Shown: one piece after another, positions 48,005-59,716 of the stretch | Position numbering within the stretch: position 1 is the stretch's first letter | Layout: every line of letters starts with the position of its first letter | NCBI RefSeq assembly: GCF_900497805.2 | Contig: NW_020954557.1 | Coordinates: 36,591,210 to 36,655,209 of the forward strand | DNA length: 64,000 bases | DNA from: Vombatus ursinus | Taxonomy: Eukaryota; Chordata; Mammalia; Diprotodontia; Vombatidae | Reading direction: 5' to 3' | Notes under the pieces: generated by a model | What the model saw: only the letters and a program-made list of their open reading frames with translations | Told to the model about the DNA's origin: nothing | Database searches by the model: none | Made by a program: the position numbers and the translations under genes

Positions 48005-49490
48005 ATATCCATGACTCCCCTGGCCCTAAAAAAACAACCATCACTTGATCCTACCATCCCTGCTAGCTATAGTCCCATATCTTTCCTCCCTTTCCTATCC
48101 AATCTACACTTTGTCCATTTTCTTTCCTCTCACTCTTTGCTAAATCTTTTTTTTTTGCCATCTGGTTTCTACCCCTATGATTCAACTGAAACTTCCCTTT
48201 CCAACTTTATGAGTAATCTCTTAATTGCCAGAGCTAATGGCCTTTTCTCTATCCTGATTCTTCTTGATTTCTCTGTGTACTTAACCCTGTTAATTACGTT
48301 CTCCTTCTGGATACTTTCTCCTCACCAGGTCTTCTCTCTTCTGGTTCTCCTCCTATGTGGCCAACCTGTTTTCTATCCTCTTTGCTGGTTCTTCGTTCAG
48401 GTCATAGTCACTAAGCCTGGATGTGTCCCAAGGCTCTACCTGATCTCTCTTTCTCTTCTCCTGCGATACTCTCTCACTTGGTGATCTCATCAGCTCCTTT
48501 GGGTTCAATTATCATCTCTAGGCAGAAGATTCTTCCACATATCCAATCTTACCCTTCCTTCTAAACTCCTGTTCCACATTGCCCTTCAGAAATATTGAAT
48601 TTGGATGTCCCATAGGCATCTCAAACTTGACATATCCAGAGTAGAACGAATGCTCTTTCCACCTCTTCTAAAATCCCTATTACTGTGTAGGGTGCTATTA
48701 TCCCTCCAGTCACCCTGGCTCACAACCTCACCATCATCCTCAGTTCCGGTCACCTTACATATCCAACCTGTTTTCAAATCTTGCTGTTCTTATCTTCACA
48801 GTATCTTTTCTGTACATTCCCTTTACTTCACTCATCAACCTCATCCCCTGTCTCCCAGATACTAGACTTTTTAAACTGGTTTCCTTGCATCATGTCTTTC
48901 TACCCTTATCCGCTCCTCCACTCAGCTGCCAAAGGTGATTTTTCTAAAGTTTGGAAACCTCTGACATTTCATTGAGGTTTATTGAGCTCCTTTTATTCCC
49001 TCCAGGATCAGACATAAACTCCTTTGGCAATTAAAACTTTTCATAGCCTGGCCCTTCTTACACTTCCAGTCTTCTTATGCCTTCCTCTCTTCCATATGTT
49101 CTATTCTAACAACACTGACCTACTTACTAAGTTCCTCCAATAAGAAGCTCTATCTCCTATCTCACAGCCTGCCCTGACTGTCCCCCAGGCCTGGCATATT
49201 CCATCCCCTCACCTTTGTGCCTTTTAGTTTCCCTGACTTTCTTCAAGGCTAATCCCAAATCACTTGCTCTCTACGCTTGCAGCTACTAATTCCATCGCCT
49301 CTCAGAGTGCCTTGCATTTACTATGCGTGTATCTTATATTTAACCTGTAGTTTGCAAATTGCCTTCCCCATTAGAATGTAAGCATTTTGAGGGCAAGATT
49401 GTCTCTTACCTTTTTTCATATCTCTAGAACGCAGCATAGTGCCTGGCACATAGTAAGCCTTATTAGATGCTTATTGACTTCATTCAAGTA
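48005..49490 (+). repeat. L2 LINE with reverse-transcriptase C-terminal remnant and 3' UTR
   Basis: The longest LINE relic here. The 157-codon frame at 48011-48484 and the following text track the end of marsupial L2 ORF2: 'aattgccagagctaatggcc', 'cttggtgatctcatcagctc' (48477), 'tggatgtcccataggcatct' (48603) and 'tcactcagctgccaaaggtg'-like text (about 48919). The tail 'tagaatgtaagcattttgag', 'gtgcctggcacatagtaagc' follows. Frames are broken and there is no sign of activity. Confidence 0.85.
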
Positions 49491-50319
49491 TCTTTATTTT
49501 AAGAACTGTGTTTACGGTATAAAGTGAAAAAAATGATTTTGTTCAAGGAATTGAGAGAAACTGGGAGTATGTAGTTAGGAAGGGCTTTGATCTGAACTTT
49601 CATTCATGCATTAAGGAAATATGTAACATTAAAATAAGTTATTTGTAGACAATATCACCTGAGATTCACTGCGAAGTAATTTGCAGAAAACTCAAAACCA
49701 AGAGTAATACCTGAAACATTCCCCAGTGCCTGAATATGCACCACAAAATTAATGTGTTATTCACTGAAGTGAATTTTCCCCTACTTTGTTTTAGGTTTAA
49801 AATGGAATTAATCTGACAGTTTCCTTTTATAAATCTTAGTGAGACATATTTCAAGTTTGGAAAGCTCCATTAACTCTTTTCAGGCCACAAGGGTACTATT
49901 CAGTACAGGGTTGCTTGGTTGCTACCAATAAAAATGAATTCCTTACTCACTGATGCATTTAATGTGCAACCATCTAAAACGTGCAGAAGTACTCATGGTC
50001 GCCTTCCCAACCTGGTCCATTTCTATCAATCTGTACATTTTTGCCTTGTGTTACTATAGCTTTAGGTCTACAAAAGCAGTGAGTTCTATGGCTTGGAGAT
50101 TCATCTTTGCAGTCTAGACCTATGGCCAGTTTCTCTAAGGCTGCTGCATGCTTCTTTGAAAGCTGTAATACTTCTTTTCAAGGTGACATTTTGATGTTCA
50201 GTTGTGATCAAATTAATAAATTTATCAACTTAGATTATTTTTTTTCTGGTTGTATGTGCACGGTATATGTAGATTTTAAACTAGCAATGCTGAAACTGAA
50301 AGTGTGTTTTCTCTGGCAG

Positions 50320-50492
50320 GCATTTGATATACTTGGAAGAGTTGAGGGTTGCCTTAAGCTCCTTAAATCTGAGGGTTTAAGCCTGCCTGTCTTGGCAGTG
50401 AGGCATGAGGAATTACATCGAGAAATTAAAGACTGCACGGGGGATGCTTTGCAGAAGGGACGAGTTTTAATCAGCCAAGGAGATTCCTGCAG
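50320..50492 (+). CDS. CCDC141: CCDC141 internal exon B (57 codons + 2 nt)
   Basis: The next CCDC141 coding exon. The acceptor 'ctctggcag' ends at 50319 and the donor GTGAGT begins at 50493. Length is 173 bp, entering at phase 0 and leaving two bases (AG) of a split codon. The peptide begins '[20 protein letters not shown]', continues with '[15 protein letters not shown]' and '[16 protein letters not shown]', and follows the exon A ending 'NDFFNSVNK' exactly as in the human protein I remember. The split AG predicts a Ser or Arg codon next, and human has Ser. The segment is helical and Leu/Lys/Glu-rich, part of a spectrin-like coiled-coil repeat. The open frame extends upstream past the acceptor (from 50107) only by chance. 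No stop or frameshift is present, so the gene looks intact here. Confidence 0.94.
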
Positions 50493-50794
50493 GTGAGTTA
50501 AGCCTGCTTCTTTCTCAATATGACAGGCTTTTTCACAGCTTCCACAAACCTGTTAAAAAATAATCTGGTGTGATTTTGTATATTTCGGACATTTTGCTGC
50601 ATAATGACATGGCTTAAAAGGATTCTATTTAAGTTAGGACAGGCCCATTTCTGGGGACAGTACATCTCATCTAGGCTGGAAGCCAGCCTGAGAACCTGCA
50701 GGCTGCTACCAATGCACGAGCTGTCTGGTGAGGATTCTCTGAGAGGGGGCAGAAGACATGCAAGCAGAGCAGCACTGGTTAATTCTTCCCATTA

Positions 50795-50985
50795 TAGATT
50801 GAGAGATTTAGAGTTGAAAGAGACCTTAGAGTTAGTTTAGACTAACTCCCTTATTTGACAGGTAAGGAAACTGAGGCCCAGAGAAAATTACTGTCCAAGG
50901 TCATACAGGTAAAACGGAGTAGAATCCAAATTTGAATCCAGAATCTTTGGCTCCAAATCCAAATTTCTTTCCACTCTACCATATT
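50795..50985 (-). repeat. MIR3/THER1-type CORE-SINE
   Basis: Antisense: 'agatttagagttgaaagaga', 'gtaaggaaactgaggcccag', then 'caaggtcatacaggtaaaac'. It lies about 300 bp downstream of exon B. Confidence 0.82.
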
Positions 50986-51436
50986 GGTATGACTCCCATT
51001 TAGGTTCCTTCTTTATCTTCATCCTGTACTTTATACTTTTTTAAGACTTTTCTTTATATTCTTCCTGTGCACAGGACTGTGGCAGAATTTTCTCATGAGG
51101 TCCAGTCAATACTTCCATAGTGCATGTTTAGAGGGGTTTGGGGGTGGGGGAGAGGGAGAGGAATAGAGGTTCGTGGTACTGGAATTCTCTATTACTCTTC
51201 ACAAAGGTGGGTCACCAAGGATATGTCCAAGTACGAAAAAGATCTGGAGGAAAAAAAGGTCTGATTCTACCAATGCAACCTCGAGGCCAGATTCCCCACC
51301 CCAAGTGCAGCCCTTGAGGGCCACATGTGGCCTCAATGTTACAGGTTCCGCACCCCTGCAACAGTCACGAAGGTAGAAAGAAAATTATAGAAGAAATTAT
51401 GTGTTTACATATAATTATAAAAAGTAATTCAATCTA

Positions 51437-51580
51437 GCAAGTTTATTAAGCATTTACAATACATTGCGCTGTGTAGAGATAGGTAAATAGAAAGAAAGAT
51501 AGAGAGACGACAGATAGATAGATAAAGTTGAAATATGCTACGATCCTTATGGAATTTACAATCTGTTAGTGGATAGGGCA
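51437..51580 (-). repeat. L2 LINE 3' end
   Basis: Antisense, diverged: 'caagtttattaagcatttac', then 'cttatggaatttacaatctg'. It contains a GATA-type simple repeat near 51490-51525. Confidence 0.65.
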
Positions 51581-51582
51581 CA

Positions 51583-51660
51583 TACAGCATGCCCCAAAAG
51601 TCTCAGTGCAGTTTAAAACTTCAACATTATTTAGCACAAAGACTTTTGGGATGTTCTGTA
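51583..51660. mobile_element. Mariner-type MITE, copy 1
   Basis: About 78 bp palindromic element without coding capacity. One arm is 'gccccaaaagtctcagtgc' and the other 'gcacaaagacttttgggat', flanked by TA. It resembles the short mariner-derived MITEs of mammals (MADE1-like architecture). Confidence 0.8.
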
Positions 51661-52212
51661 TTTAAATAATTATATATACCCGGTAGTCCAACCAGCCAGG
51701 ATTTTGCATGGACCCTCTCAGACTTGCCTTCAAATTATGGAATTCTCAGTGGTCAGTCACTCTGTACAAATCAACTTACAAAACAGGTTACTTCTAAAAT
51801 TTCCAGTAAGTATTCAGTTGTTCTCCCTGCTAACAGATCTAATAAAGGAAGAGCAGTGAAATAATAAAATATTTTTCAAGACAGCAATGCATAACAAAGC
51901 AACAAAAAAAATCTCATCAAAATCTCCTGACAGATTGTAATCTCATCCCCCTCTACACTAGTAGTTCTACTGTCAAACATAGTTATTTTGCAAACTAACA
52001 CCTCTAAGACTTACTGCTCCAAAAGGGAAGCCGTGGGCAAAGTCTATCTCTAGCTGGAACAAGGAGGTTGGAACCTTGAATGTGTATAGCCTGGTTTCCC
52101 TGCCATGGCTTTCCCACTTACCCACTCCTTTTACTTAAAAATCTTTCTTATATGGGATGGCTTAATGGTTATTCTGTTGTCCTCTTGGACTTACATCAGT
52201 GGCTACGGCACA

Positions 52213-52290
52213 TGCAGGGTGTCCCAAAAGTCTTAGTGCCATTTAAAACTTCAACATTATTTAGCGCAAAGACTTTTGGGATACTCTGTA
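52213..52290. mobile_element. Mariner-type MITE, copy 2
   Basis: Arms 'cagggtgtcccaaaagtct' and 'agacttttgggatactctg'. It lies exactly 630 bp after copy 1 and is alike beyond the element ends, so it is a duplicate of copy 1 rather than an independent insertion. Confidence 0.82.
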
Positions 52291-52619
52291 TTTAAATAAT
52301 TATATGTACCTAGACAGGCAGGATTTTGCATAAAAGAAGAAGAGGAACATATTTGAAAATGAAAGTGATATAAATACAAGGTCAATATCAATAATTTTTC
52401 GTTGTCCTGACAGTAGCTTCAGCTTGCTATTCATTACTTGCCTGCCTGCTGTTGTCTCCATGCTGATCCTGGATTGACATGCCTCTGGAAGCACTTTCTG
52501 CTCCACAAAGTCACAAACCCAGGAGAGCCACCTCCCCCTCCACCCGTCATTTATTTTCCCAGGAGGCGTCCTTTCTGTCCAAGGTCACAGTTAGCAAATT
52601 GCACAGTAAGAGATCTTTA

Positions 52620-53370
52620 ATCCTCACATGATCTCCTGTCCTCGCACTATACTGGCAAGCCTTCTCTGGATATGCTCCAATTTTTCCAAAATCCTTTCTA
52701 GAATGTGCTCCAATTAAATATAATGATCTAGACGTGATCTGAGCAGGGCATGAGTACTGGGAATTATCACATCCCCTTTTCTAGAAACTATGTTTCTATT
52801 AATGCAAGTCTAAAATCTCATTAGCTTTTTGAGTTCCATTTCACACTGTGGATTCAAAGTCAAGTTCATTGACTTATAATTTGAAGGCTTCACTTTTTTT
52901 TTTCCATTTTTCAAAATTGGGATGCCACCTCTCTTCTTTTTAGATCTTTCATGGACCACTGGAGCATGGAACTCCCATTGCTTGTGTTCAGGATCCTGGG
53001 ATGCTCTTTCTGGACATCAGAACTTGAACTCTTTGCTCTCTTGCCATCAACTTTTTTGAATTTCAATTCCCTGCTAACTTCTTGTTTTCTTTCCTGTTTC
53101 AAAGATTTCTTTCTTTGATGGGGAAACCAGAAGCAAAATATGAGTCGAGTAGTTCTACCTTCTCTCTGTTTTTTTTTTATTCACTGAATATTTCTCCTTT
53201 AATATTCTTCTTATTCTGCAAGTTGGTTTAAAAAAACTCCCCCCCTTTCATTTTTCAAGCATTAGCAACCTTAGCTCCTTCTGAGCACTGCCACTCCAGA
53301 CAATTATCTTTATGTGCCTCTCTTTTAATTATCAGTTGCTTACCCTTGCTACCATCTGTTATATATGTTC
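52620..53370 (-). repeat. L3/CR1-clade LINE fragment
   Basis: Antisense: 'ccttctctggatatgctcca' (52662), 'tagacgtgatctgagcaggg' (52729), 'tttctattaatgcaagtcta' (52792) and 'catttcacactgtggattca' (52838) follow the antisense L3/CR1 order. The part after about 52880 is weaker but has 'aagcaaaatatgagtcgagt' and 'agctccttctgagcactgcc', which also fit. Confidence 0.7.
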
Positions 53371-53734
53371 CTTCTAGTTCTAAATCTATGGTCCTATGAT
53401 ACTTTTAAAATATTATTTTAAAAAGGAACCTAATCAATTTCTTTGTGAATGGTCTCTCTTACCAGGATTCTTTTGGCCTTCTTTGCTTCTCCACTGTACC
53501 TTATTTCTTTACTGTCCTTTAGACAAGCGATTTTGTTTGCAAAACTCAAAATTTAACCCAAAACTGACTCTCATATTAAAACAATCCTACAGTAAAAGCT
53601 ATCACTTCACTGATAAGCTTTCTAAACTTGTATTTAAAATATTCTATGTAATGACTTCAATTTAGAACCTGTGACTGATATCAACTGTAACCTAAATGAA
53701 AGCTAAAACAGACTCACACCTGGTATGATATGAA

Positions 53735-53930
53735 GAGCTAGCACTTTTTTTTAGTGCTTTAAGGTTTAAAAAGTGCTCTATACATATTATCTCATTTTTC
53801 CCTCCCAACAAACCAAAGGTAGTTACTATCATCCCTATTTTACAGATGAGGAAAGTGAGTCAGCCAGAAGTGAGTGTTCAGGTTAGGATTTGAACTCAGG
53901 TCTTTCTGACTCTAGGTCCAGTACCACCTG
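53735..53930 (-). repeat. MON1/MIR-type SINE
   Basis: Antisense: 'tacatattatctcatttttc', 'tattttacagatgaggaaag', then 'ggatttgaactcaggtcttt'. Its 5' head is missing where the neighbouring Mar1 begins. Confidence 0.82.
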
Positions 53931-54176
53931 TTATTCAGTCATATCTGACTCTTCCTGACCCCATTTGGGGTTTTCTTGGCAAAGATACTGGAGTGATTTG
54001 CCATTTCCTTTTCCAGCTCATTTTACAGACAAGGAGACTGAGGCAAACAGGGTTAAGGGACTTGCCCAGGGTCATACAGGTAGTAAGTGTTTCAGGCTGG
54101 ATTTGAACTTAGGAAGATCAATCTTCCTTACTCCAGGGCAGGAACTCTATGCGTTATAGCACCACCTAGTAGCCTC
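53931..54176 (-). repeat. Mar1-type SINE
   Basis: Antisense full-length copy: 'ttattcagtcatatctgact', 'ttcttggcaaagatactgga', 'gactgaggcaaacagggtta', then 'gcaccacctagtagcctcc'. It abuts the MON1-type SINE without a gap, so it probably inserted in its head region. Confidence 0.9.
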
Positions 54177-55004
54177 CTAAAGTATAAACAATTGCTGGTG
54201 ATAGGTTGATCACCAGTATAGGGCTAGTCTCATCATATTCACCTGTGCTGAGCCAATCAGATGCTAGAGAGTAGCTTACTCTCCCTTTCTGGCAGCTTCA
54301 TCATTACTCTAAACAACAAATGGTTAATTTTTTAAAACTCAAAGTTTAGTTTGGAAGTCAAGTTCTAATCCCCACATAGTCTGTATTTTTGAGGATGTTT
54401 TCAGGTTTGGAAATTCATGTTGGAGTATAAAAGGACTTTAGTTTGATCAGGTGGTCCCTCTCTTATCATCTCCTTTGCCCTTTGTCATCTTTATGGCTAC
54501 CTTTACTTTTATTTCCTTCTATAAAGGGCCTCAGTTACTTGCTTTAGGCTGCAGTCTGGGAGGAAGTTGAATGCTGATCTAGTCTTAAGAGAGAAACAAA
54601 GAAAGAAATAGAAGGAGATTTCAGGAAGCATAAATTAATGTTTAGTTAACTGGAATTTTGTTTTTCCTGGAAGTTGCCATTCTCCACCCCACTCCCAATA
54701 CCAAACAATTCATCTTTTTCTACTTTTCTATGCTACATTTTTATTTACCTTGGAATTCTAAAGTGCTTGGCAAATCTGGACTGTTACTTTAATTTTTGCA
54801 AAAGAAGCTAACAGCAAAGTAAAATGGTAATTTGCCAATGGATGTATCTTGATTCAGAAGCTAGACTAGAAATAGAAATCCATTAGAAATTCAATAGAAA
54901 TCCATTAGAAACTGAGTTGAAACCCAAAGCTTGTGATATAGTTTTTAATACTATGCTTCGGCTGTGTGTGGTTTAATTCTCTCTTGTCAGTTGACATATA
55001 TATA

Positions 55005-55160
55005 TATGCCTTAGGCAGTGTAGCACAGTACAAAAATTGTGGTTTTTGAAACAGGCCTGGGTACTATTTTCCGTTATTAATTGTAGGACATTGGGCAAAT
55101 GACATCCCCTCTCTGGACCTGAAAGGTCTTATCTGTAAAATGGGAACAATAATATTTCCA
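55005..55160 (+). repeat. MIR SINE, diverged
   Basis: Sense: 'ggcagtgtagcacagtacaa', then 'tgtaggacattgggcaaatg' and 'cttatctgtaaaatgggaac'. Confidence 0.65.
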
Positions 55161-55789
55161 CTACCATATTTTTCTTTGTGGTTTAAGTATATATTTATAC
55201 ATATATTTTCATATACACTTAGCAACATAAACATAAGCAAGTTTCAGCTTCTAAATGGATTATGTTGCAAAAGTTCACTTGTATGTCATTTCACACTTGG
55301 AACATTTCGTAAATATAACGTTATACATACATGGGAGTTAGGTTACCAAGCTAGCCAACAAACACCAGTGGTTAATATTAATAACTATTTGACTCATCAT
55401 CACAGGTAGGAAATTTGGCCAAACAAGGAAATGATTCCAAGTTGCAGCTACAAGAGAAGTGAGTGATAAGCTGAGAATCTGTAGCACAAAGGAAAAAGAG
55501 AGAACTTTCAGTTCTACATAAAATAGCAATACATGATGTGATGATTGCTCAGTCTTTATAATGCAGGAAAACCTATTAAAAATGTCACGCTGTTGTAAGT
55601 TTTTTTGTCCCTGGAACACTTTGAATGCTAATATGGCTCTTCAAAGATGTTAAAAAGGAAGCTGCCTCCCACCTTTCTAAGGGTCAAAACCAATTTCCAT
55701 GAGTTTGACATAATATTCCTAAGGATGCAACTTTAATTGGGACTTTGTGCATTTCGTGAATGGTTGGAAATGATTTTGTAGCAGGTTAT

Positions 55790-55965
55790 GTTCAATACTG
55801 GGCACTATTAGGTTGTACTACTCATTAATTAATTATGTGACTATGGTCATTAAGTTATCTTTTTAATTTCAATGTTACTTCCTCTACAAAATGAGAACAA
55901 TAATTATTTGCAATTTATAAAACTGTGTAGAGGAATAATAAGTAATTACATGATGATCTATTTAA
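55790..55965 (+). repeat. MIR SINE, diverged
   Basis: Sense: 'tatgtgactatggtcattaa', 'ttacttcctctacaaaatga', 'gaacaataattatttgcaat'. Confidence 0.5.
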
Positions 55966-56037
55966 TAACAATAATATCTTAGGCAATTTTTTGTGCTCGT
56001 GAAATAAGTTAGATTGCCATGTCCTACACAAACTGCA

Positions 56038-56188
56038 GGGCAGCTAGTTGGTGCGGTGCATAAAGTACCAGGCCTGGAATCAAAAAGACCTGAGTTCAAA
56101 CCCAGCCTCAGACACTTACTAGCTATGTGATCCTGGGTGAGTCACTTAACCCTGTTTGCCTCAGTTTCCTCATTTGAAAAAGGAGCTG
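56038..56188 (+). repeat. Mar1-type SINE, 5' half (split by RPSA retrocopy)
   Basis: Sense: 'gggcagctagttggtgcggt', 'gagttcaaacccagcctcag', 'gtttgcctcagtttcctcat', ending 'gaaaaaggagctg'. The 3' half resumes at 57218. Confidence 0.9.
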
Positions 56189-57211
<1,023 letters not shown>

Positions 57212-57217
57212 AAAAAA

Positions 57218-57309
57218 TGGAGCTGGAGGAAGAAATGGAAAACCACTCCAGTATCTTTGTTAAGAAAACCCCAAATGGGGTCCCAAAAGTTGGACATGAC
57301 TAAACAACA
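57218..57309 (+). repeat. Mar1-type SINE, 3' half (split by RPSA retrocopy)
   Basis: Sense continuation: 'ggagctggaggaagaaatgg', 'aaaaccactccagtatcttt', 'aagaaaaccccaaatggggt', then 'agttggacatgactaaacaa'. Confidence 0.92.
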
Positions 57310-57322
57310 TCTTTTACATAAT

Positions 57323-57368
57323 TATAACTTCAAATAGTATAACTCAATTTACACTATTTGAAGTTATA
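57323..57368. repeat. Perfect 16-bp inverted repeat (hairpin)
   Basis: Arm 'tataacttcaaatagt' (57323-57338), a 14-bp loop, and its exact reverse complement (57353-57368). It lies 13 bp after the Mar1 3' end. No known element is recognised. Confidence 0.9.
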
Positions 57369-58123
57369 TTTACATAAAATGTGGTAACTGATCAACCCAA
57401 TGGAAATATGCGTGAGAATTTGAATTATGTGACCACCTCACAGGATTCTTCATTTGCCCTAATTAGGATCTAACTGCAGTTCTATGAAAATGTTGCAGTT
57501 TGAAACACTGAGGGCTCTTGACTCCTGGATGCTTTTGCTTAAAAGTCTAATAGAAATTAGAAGATTCTTTATAAATCCACAGCCTGGCTGATTTATCCTA
57601 TCCCAATGTCATGACCTCCAGGGGATAGGTAGCCTGACAATTAGCACTCCTAAGTTTACTGGGAAGACTATGCAGAAAGGAACTCAGCATTTGTACCTCA
57701 TCCAAGGACACTCAAATTAAAGTGGTGGCTCGAGGAATTGGAATATTTGTCAGGAGGCCTTTGTACTATCACTACCATCATGATCCAGTCCTCTTCTGTG
57801 TAACTCTATTCCTTTTCTTCACACTCCTGTGTCAATGCTGCTCTGCTCCTTGTGACCAAATGTGTAATCAACGCCGTCTCAAACTGTAACACTACTCCCT
57901 ACACACTTTCTTTGGGCTTGGCAAATACTGTGTGCAAAATCCTTTGCATGTTCATCTCAAAGAACAAAACGTCAAGTGTCTCATGGTTGCCCTAAGTGAT
58001 AAAATAACATGAAGTCAAACAAAACTGAAATGCTTCGCTAAAGAGATATAGAAAGTAATCTTTGAGGTAGGGATGGATAAACCACTTTCCAAAATATTGT
58101 AATTTTTAAAAGTTTCTTTAAGT

Positions 58124-58399
58124 ATAATAATAATAATAACAATAGTAACAGCAGCTAGCATTTGCATAATACTTTATAGTTTGCAAAACACTTCATGAAT
58201 ATTTCATTTTATCTTCACAAGAACCCTGGAAGATAGGTGCTATTAATCTCCCCATTTTACACATAAGGAAACTAAGGCAAACAGAAATTAAGTGACTGGC
58301 CCAGGATTATACAGTCAGTAAGTATATGTGACTAAATTAGAACTCAGGTTTTCCTAATCTCAGGTCTAGCACTCTATCTAGTATGCCACCTAGCTGCCT
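58124..58399 (-). repeat. MON1/MIR-type SINE, full length
   Basis: Antisense, beginning with an ATA-repeat tail. Then 'gcatttgcataatactttat', 'tcttcacaagaaccctggaa', 'ataaggaaactaaggcaaac', and the head 'atgccacctagctgcc'. Confidence 0.9.
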
Positions 58400-58499
58400 T
58401 TAAGTATGGGAAGAGGGTCTTAGAAATGTACCATGACTTATTAAGCAATGGAAAATCTGGTACTTTTATTATTTTTACCTTTTTCTTCATGATCTCTAA

Positions 58500-58750
58500 T
58501 AATTCAATAAGCATTTATTAAGCACCTACTTTGTGCCTTCAGGCACTGTGCTAGGTACTGGGGCTACAATGACAAAAAATGAACAGTCCCTAACTTTGAG
58601 GAATTTATTACCCTATTAGAGAGAAATGATATGTACCCAAATTAGTAAATAAAAAGTATTATGTGAAATAAATACAAAGTAATTGGGAGCATACTTTTAA
58701 CTGGGGAAATCAGAAAGGGCGTCTTGTAAGAGGGGACAATTGATGGAAGC
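58500..58750 (-). repeat. L2 LINE 3' end
   Basis: Antisense: 'caataagcatttattaagca', 'cttcaggcactgtgctaggt', 'acagtccctaactttgagga', then 'gggcgtcttgtaagagggga'. Confidence 0.82.
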
Positions 58751-58788
58751 TAGGAACAGAAAAAAAAGCCATTTCCTATTCTTTAAAT

Positions 58789-58938
58789 CAGGGGTCTTTA
58801 ACCCAGGATACACAGACCTCCAAGGGATCCATGGATAGATTTCAGGATTTCCATGAACTTGGATGGGAAAAAAATTTACAACTTTATTTTCGTTGACTTC
58901 CCATTGAATTTAGGCATTTCCTTTAATTAAGAAATTTT
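58789..58938 (+). mobile_element. hAT-like DNA element, 3'-truncated
   Basis: Starts 'caggggtctttaacccagga', then 'gggatccatggatagatttc' and 'catgaacttggatgggaaaa'. Same family as 46801-47020. The 3' half is absent, and a WSINE1-type head follows at once. Confidence 0.68.
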
Positions 58939-58941
58939 TTA

Positions 58942-59025
58942 GGGGTTAGCTAGGTGGTGCAGTAGATGGAGCACTGGCCCTGGAGTCAGGTCCTGACCCT
59001 TTAAGTTCAAATCTGGCCTCAGATT
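58942..59025 (+). repeat. WSINE1-type SINE, 5' half only
   Basis: Sense: 'gttagctaggtggtgcagta', 'agcactggccctggagtcag', 'agttcaaatctggcctcaga'. It then breaks off into unrelated text, suggesting later deletion. Confidence 0.8.
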
Positions 59026-59083
59026 TACCCTAGATCAGAACTTTACCATAACGATTTACCATAGATCAGAACTTTAACATTAC
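59022..59083. repeat. 31-bp tandem duplication
   Basis: Two units, 59022-59052 and 59053-59083, share 'gatttaccctagatcagaac' (c/a change in the second) and 'tttaccataac/tttaacattac' ends. Confidence 0.85.
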
Positions 59084-59716
59084 TTCAATCCTGGCTTCAG
59101 GCTTACTCCACCTATCACTCTAAAGCCCTGAACCTGAAAACAGGTTAAACATTGCCTTAGAACCAAGCAGGAGCCTACCCTAGAAGCCTATGGGGTCATA
59201 GGAAATTGGTGATAGAGGTTAGTGCTGATTTAGAGTAATGTTGTAGGAGTGATGATTTACAGAATGGGTACAATAAAGATTTTTGATCCCTGACCTCAAG
59301 GACCTCAGAGTCTATTTGGATAGATTGAATGGCCAGACCCAAAGATTGGTTCAATTAAGGGTTCAATAACTGAGTCATTAATGGTTCAACATCACCTAGG
59401 TAAGAGGTCTCTCTAGAAGAGTACTCTAGAGATCTATATTTGACCATGGGCTATTTAACTTTATTATCAGTGTTACTGATAAAGTCATAGATGGCATGCT
59501 TATCAAATTTACATAGTTGGGAGGGATAGAAAGCTAACACATTAGATGAAAGTTAGGATCCAAAAAAAAGATCTTGAAAGTCTAGAAAATGGAGTTGTAT
59601 TTAATAAGGCAAAAAATAATAAGCATGAATATAACATCTTGAGTTCATAAAATCAACTCCATAAATACAACATGGGGGAAGTATGACTAGATATTTCATT
59701 TGAAAAAAAACTTGAG

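Larger units (their letters stand above)
29402..50319 (+). other. CCDC141: CCDC141 intron between exons A and B (complete, 20.9 kb)
   Basis: Bounded by the donor GTTAGT at 29402 and the acceptor AG at 50318-50319, which is preceded by 'gtgtgttttctctggcag'. A branch-point-like 'tgctgaaac' lies about 30 bp upstream. The intron is phase 0. In the human protein as recalled the two peptides are adjacent, so no exon is expected inside and none was seen. Parts not listed separately (for example 29402-30660, 30850-33250, 33400-34040, 36300-37420, 39900-41160, 43000-43670, 43930-44810 and 49490-50319) show no repeat or gene I can name. Confidence 0.85.

Noticed and set aside
48011-48484. 157-codon hydrophobic frame
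   Set aside because: Falls within an L2 LINE relic; it mixes frames of the degraded ORF2.
50107-50496. 129-codon open frame across the exon B acceptor
   Set aside because: The part before 50320 does not match CCDC141, and a consensus acceptor ends at 50319, so the extension is intronic chance.
51583-52290. Pair of direct repeats resembling the long terminal repeats of a small element
   Set aside because: The repeats are MITE palindromes with shared flanks, and the 490 bp between them has no primer-binding site, polypurine tract or coding remnant that I can see.
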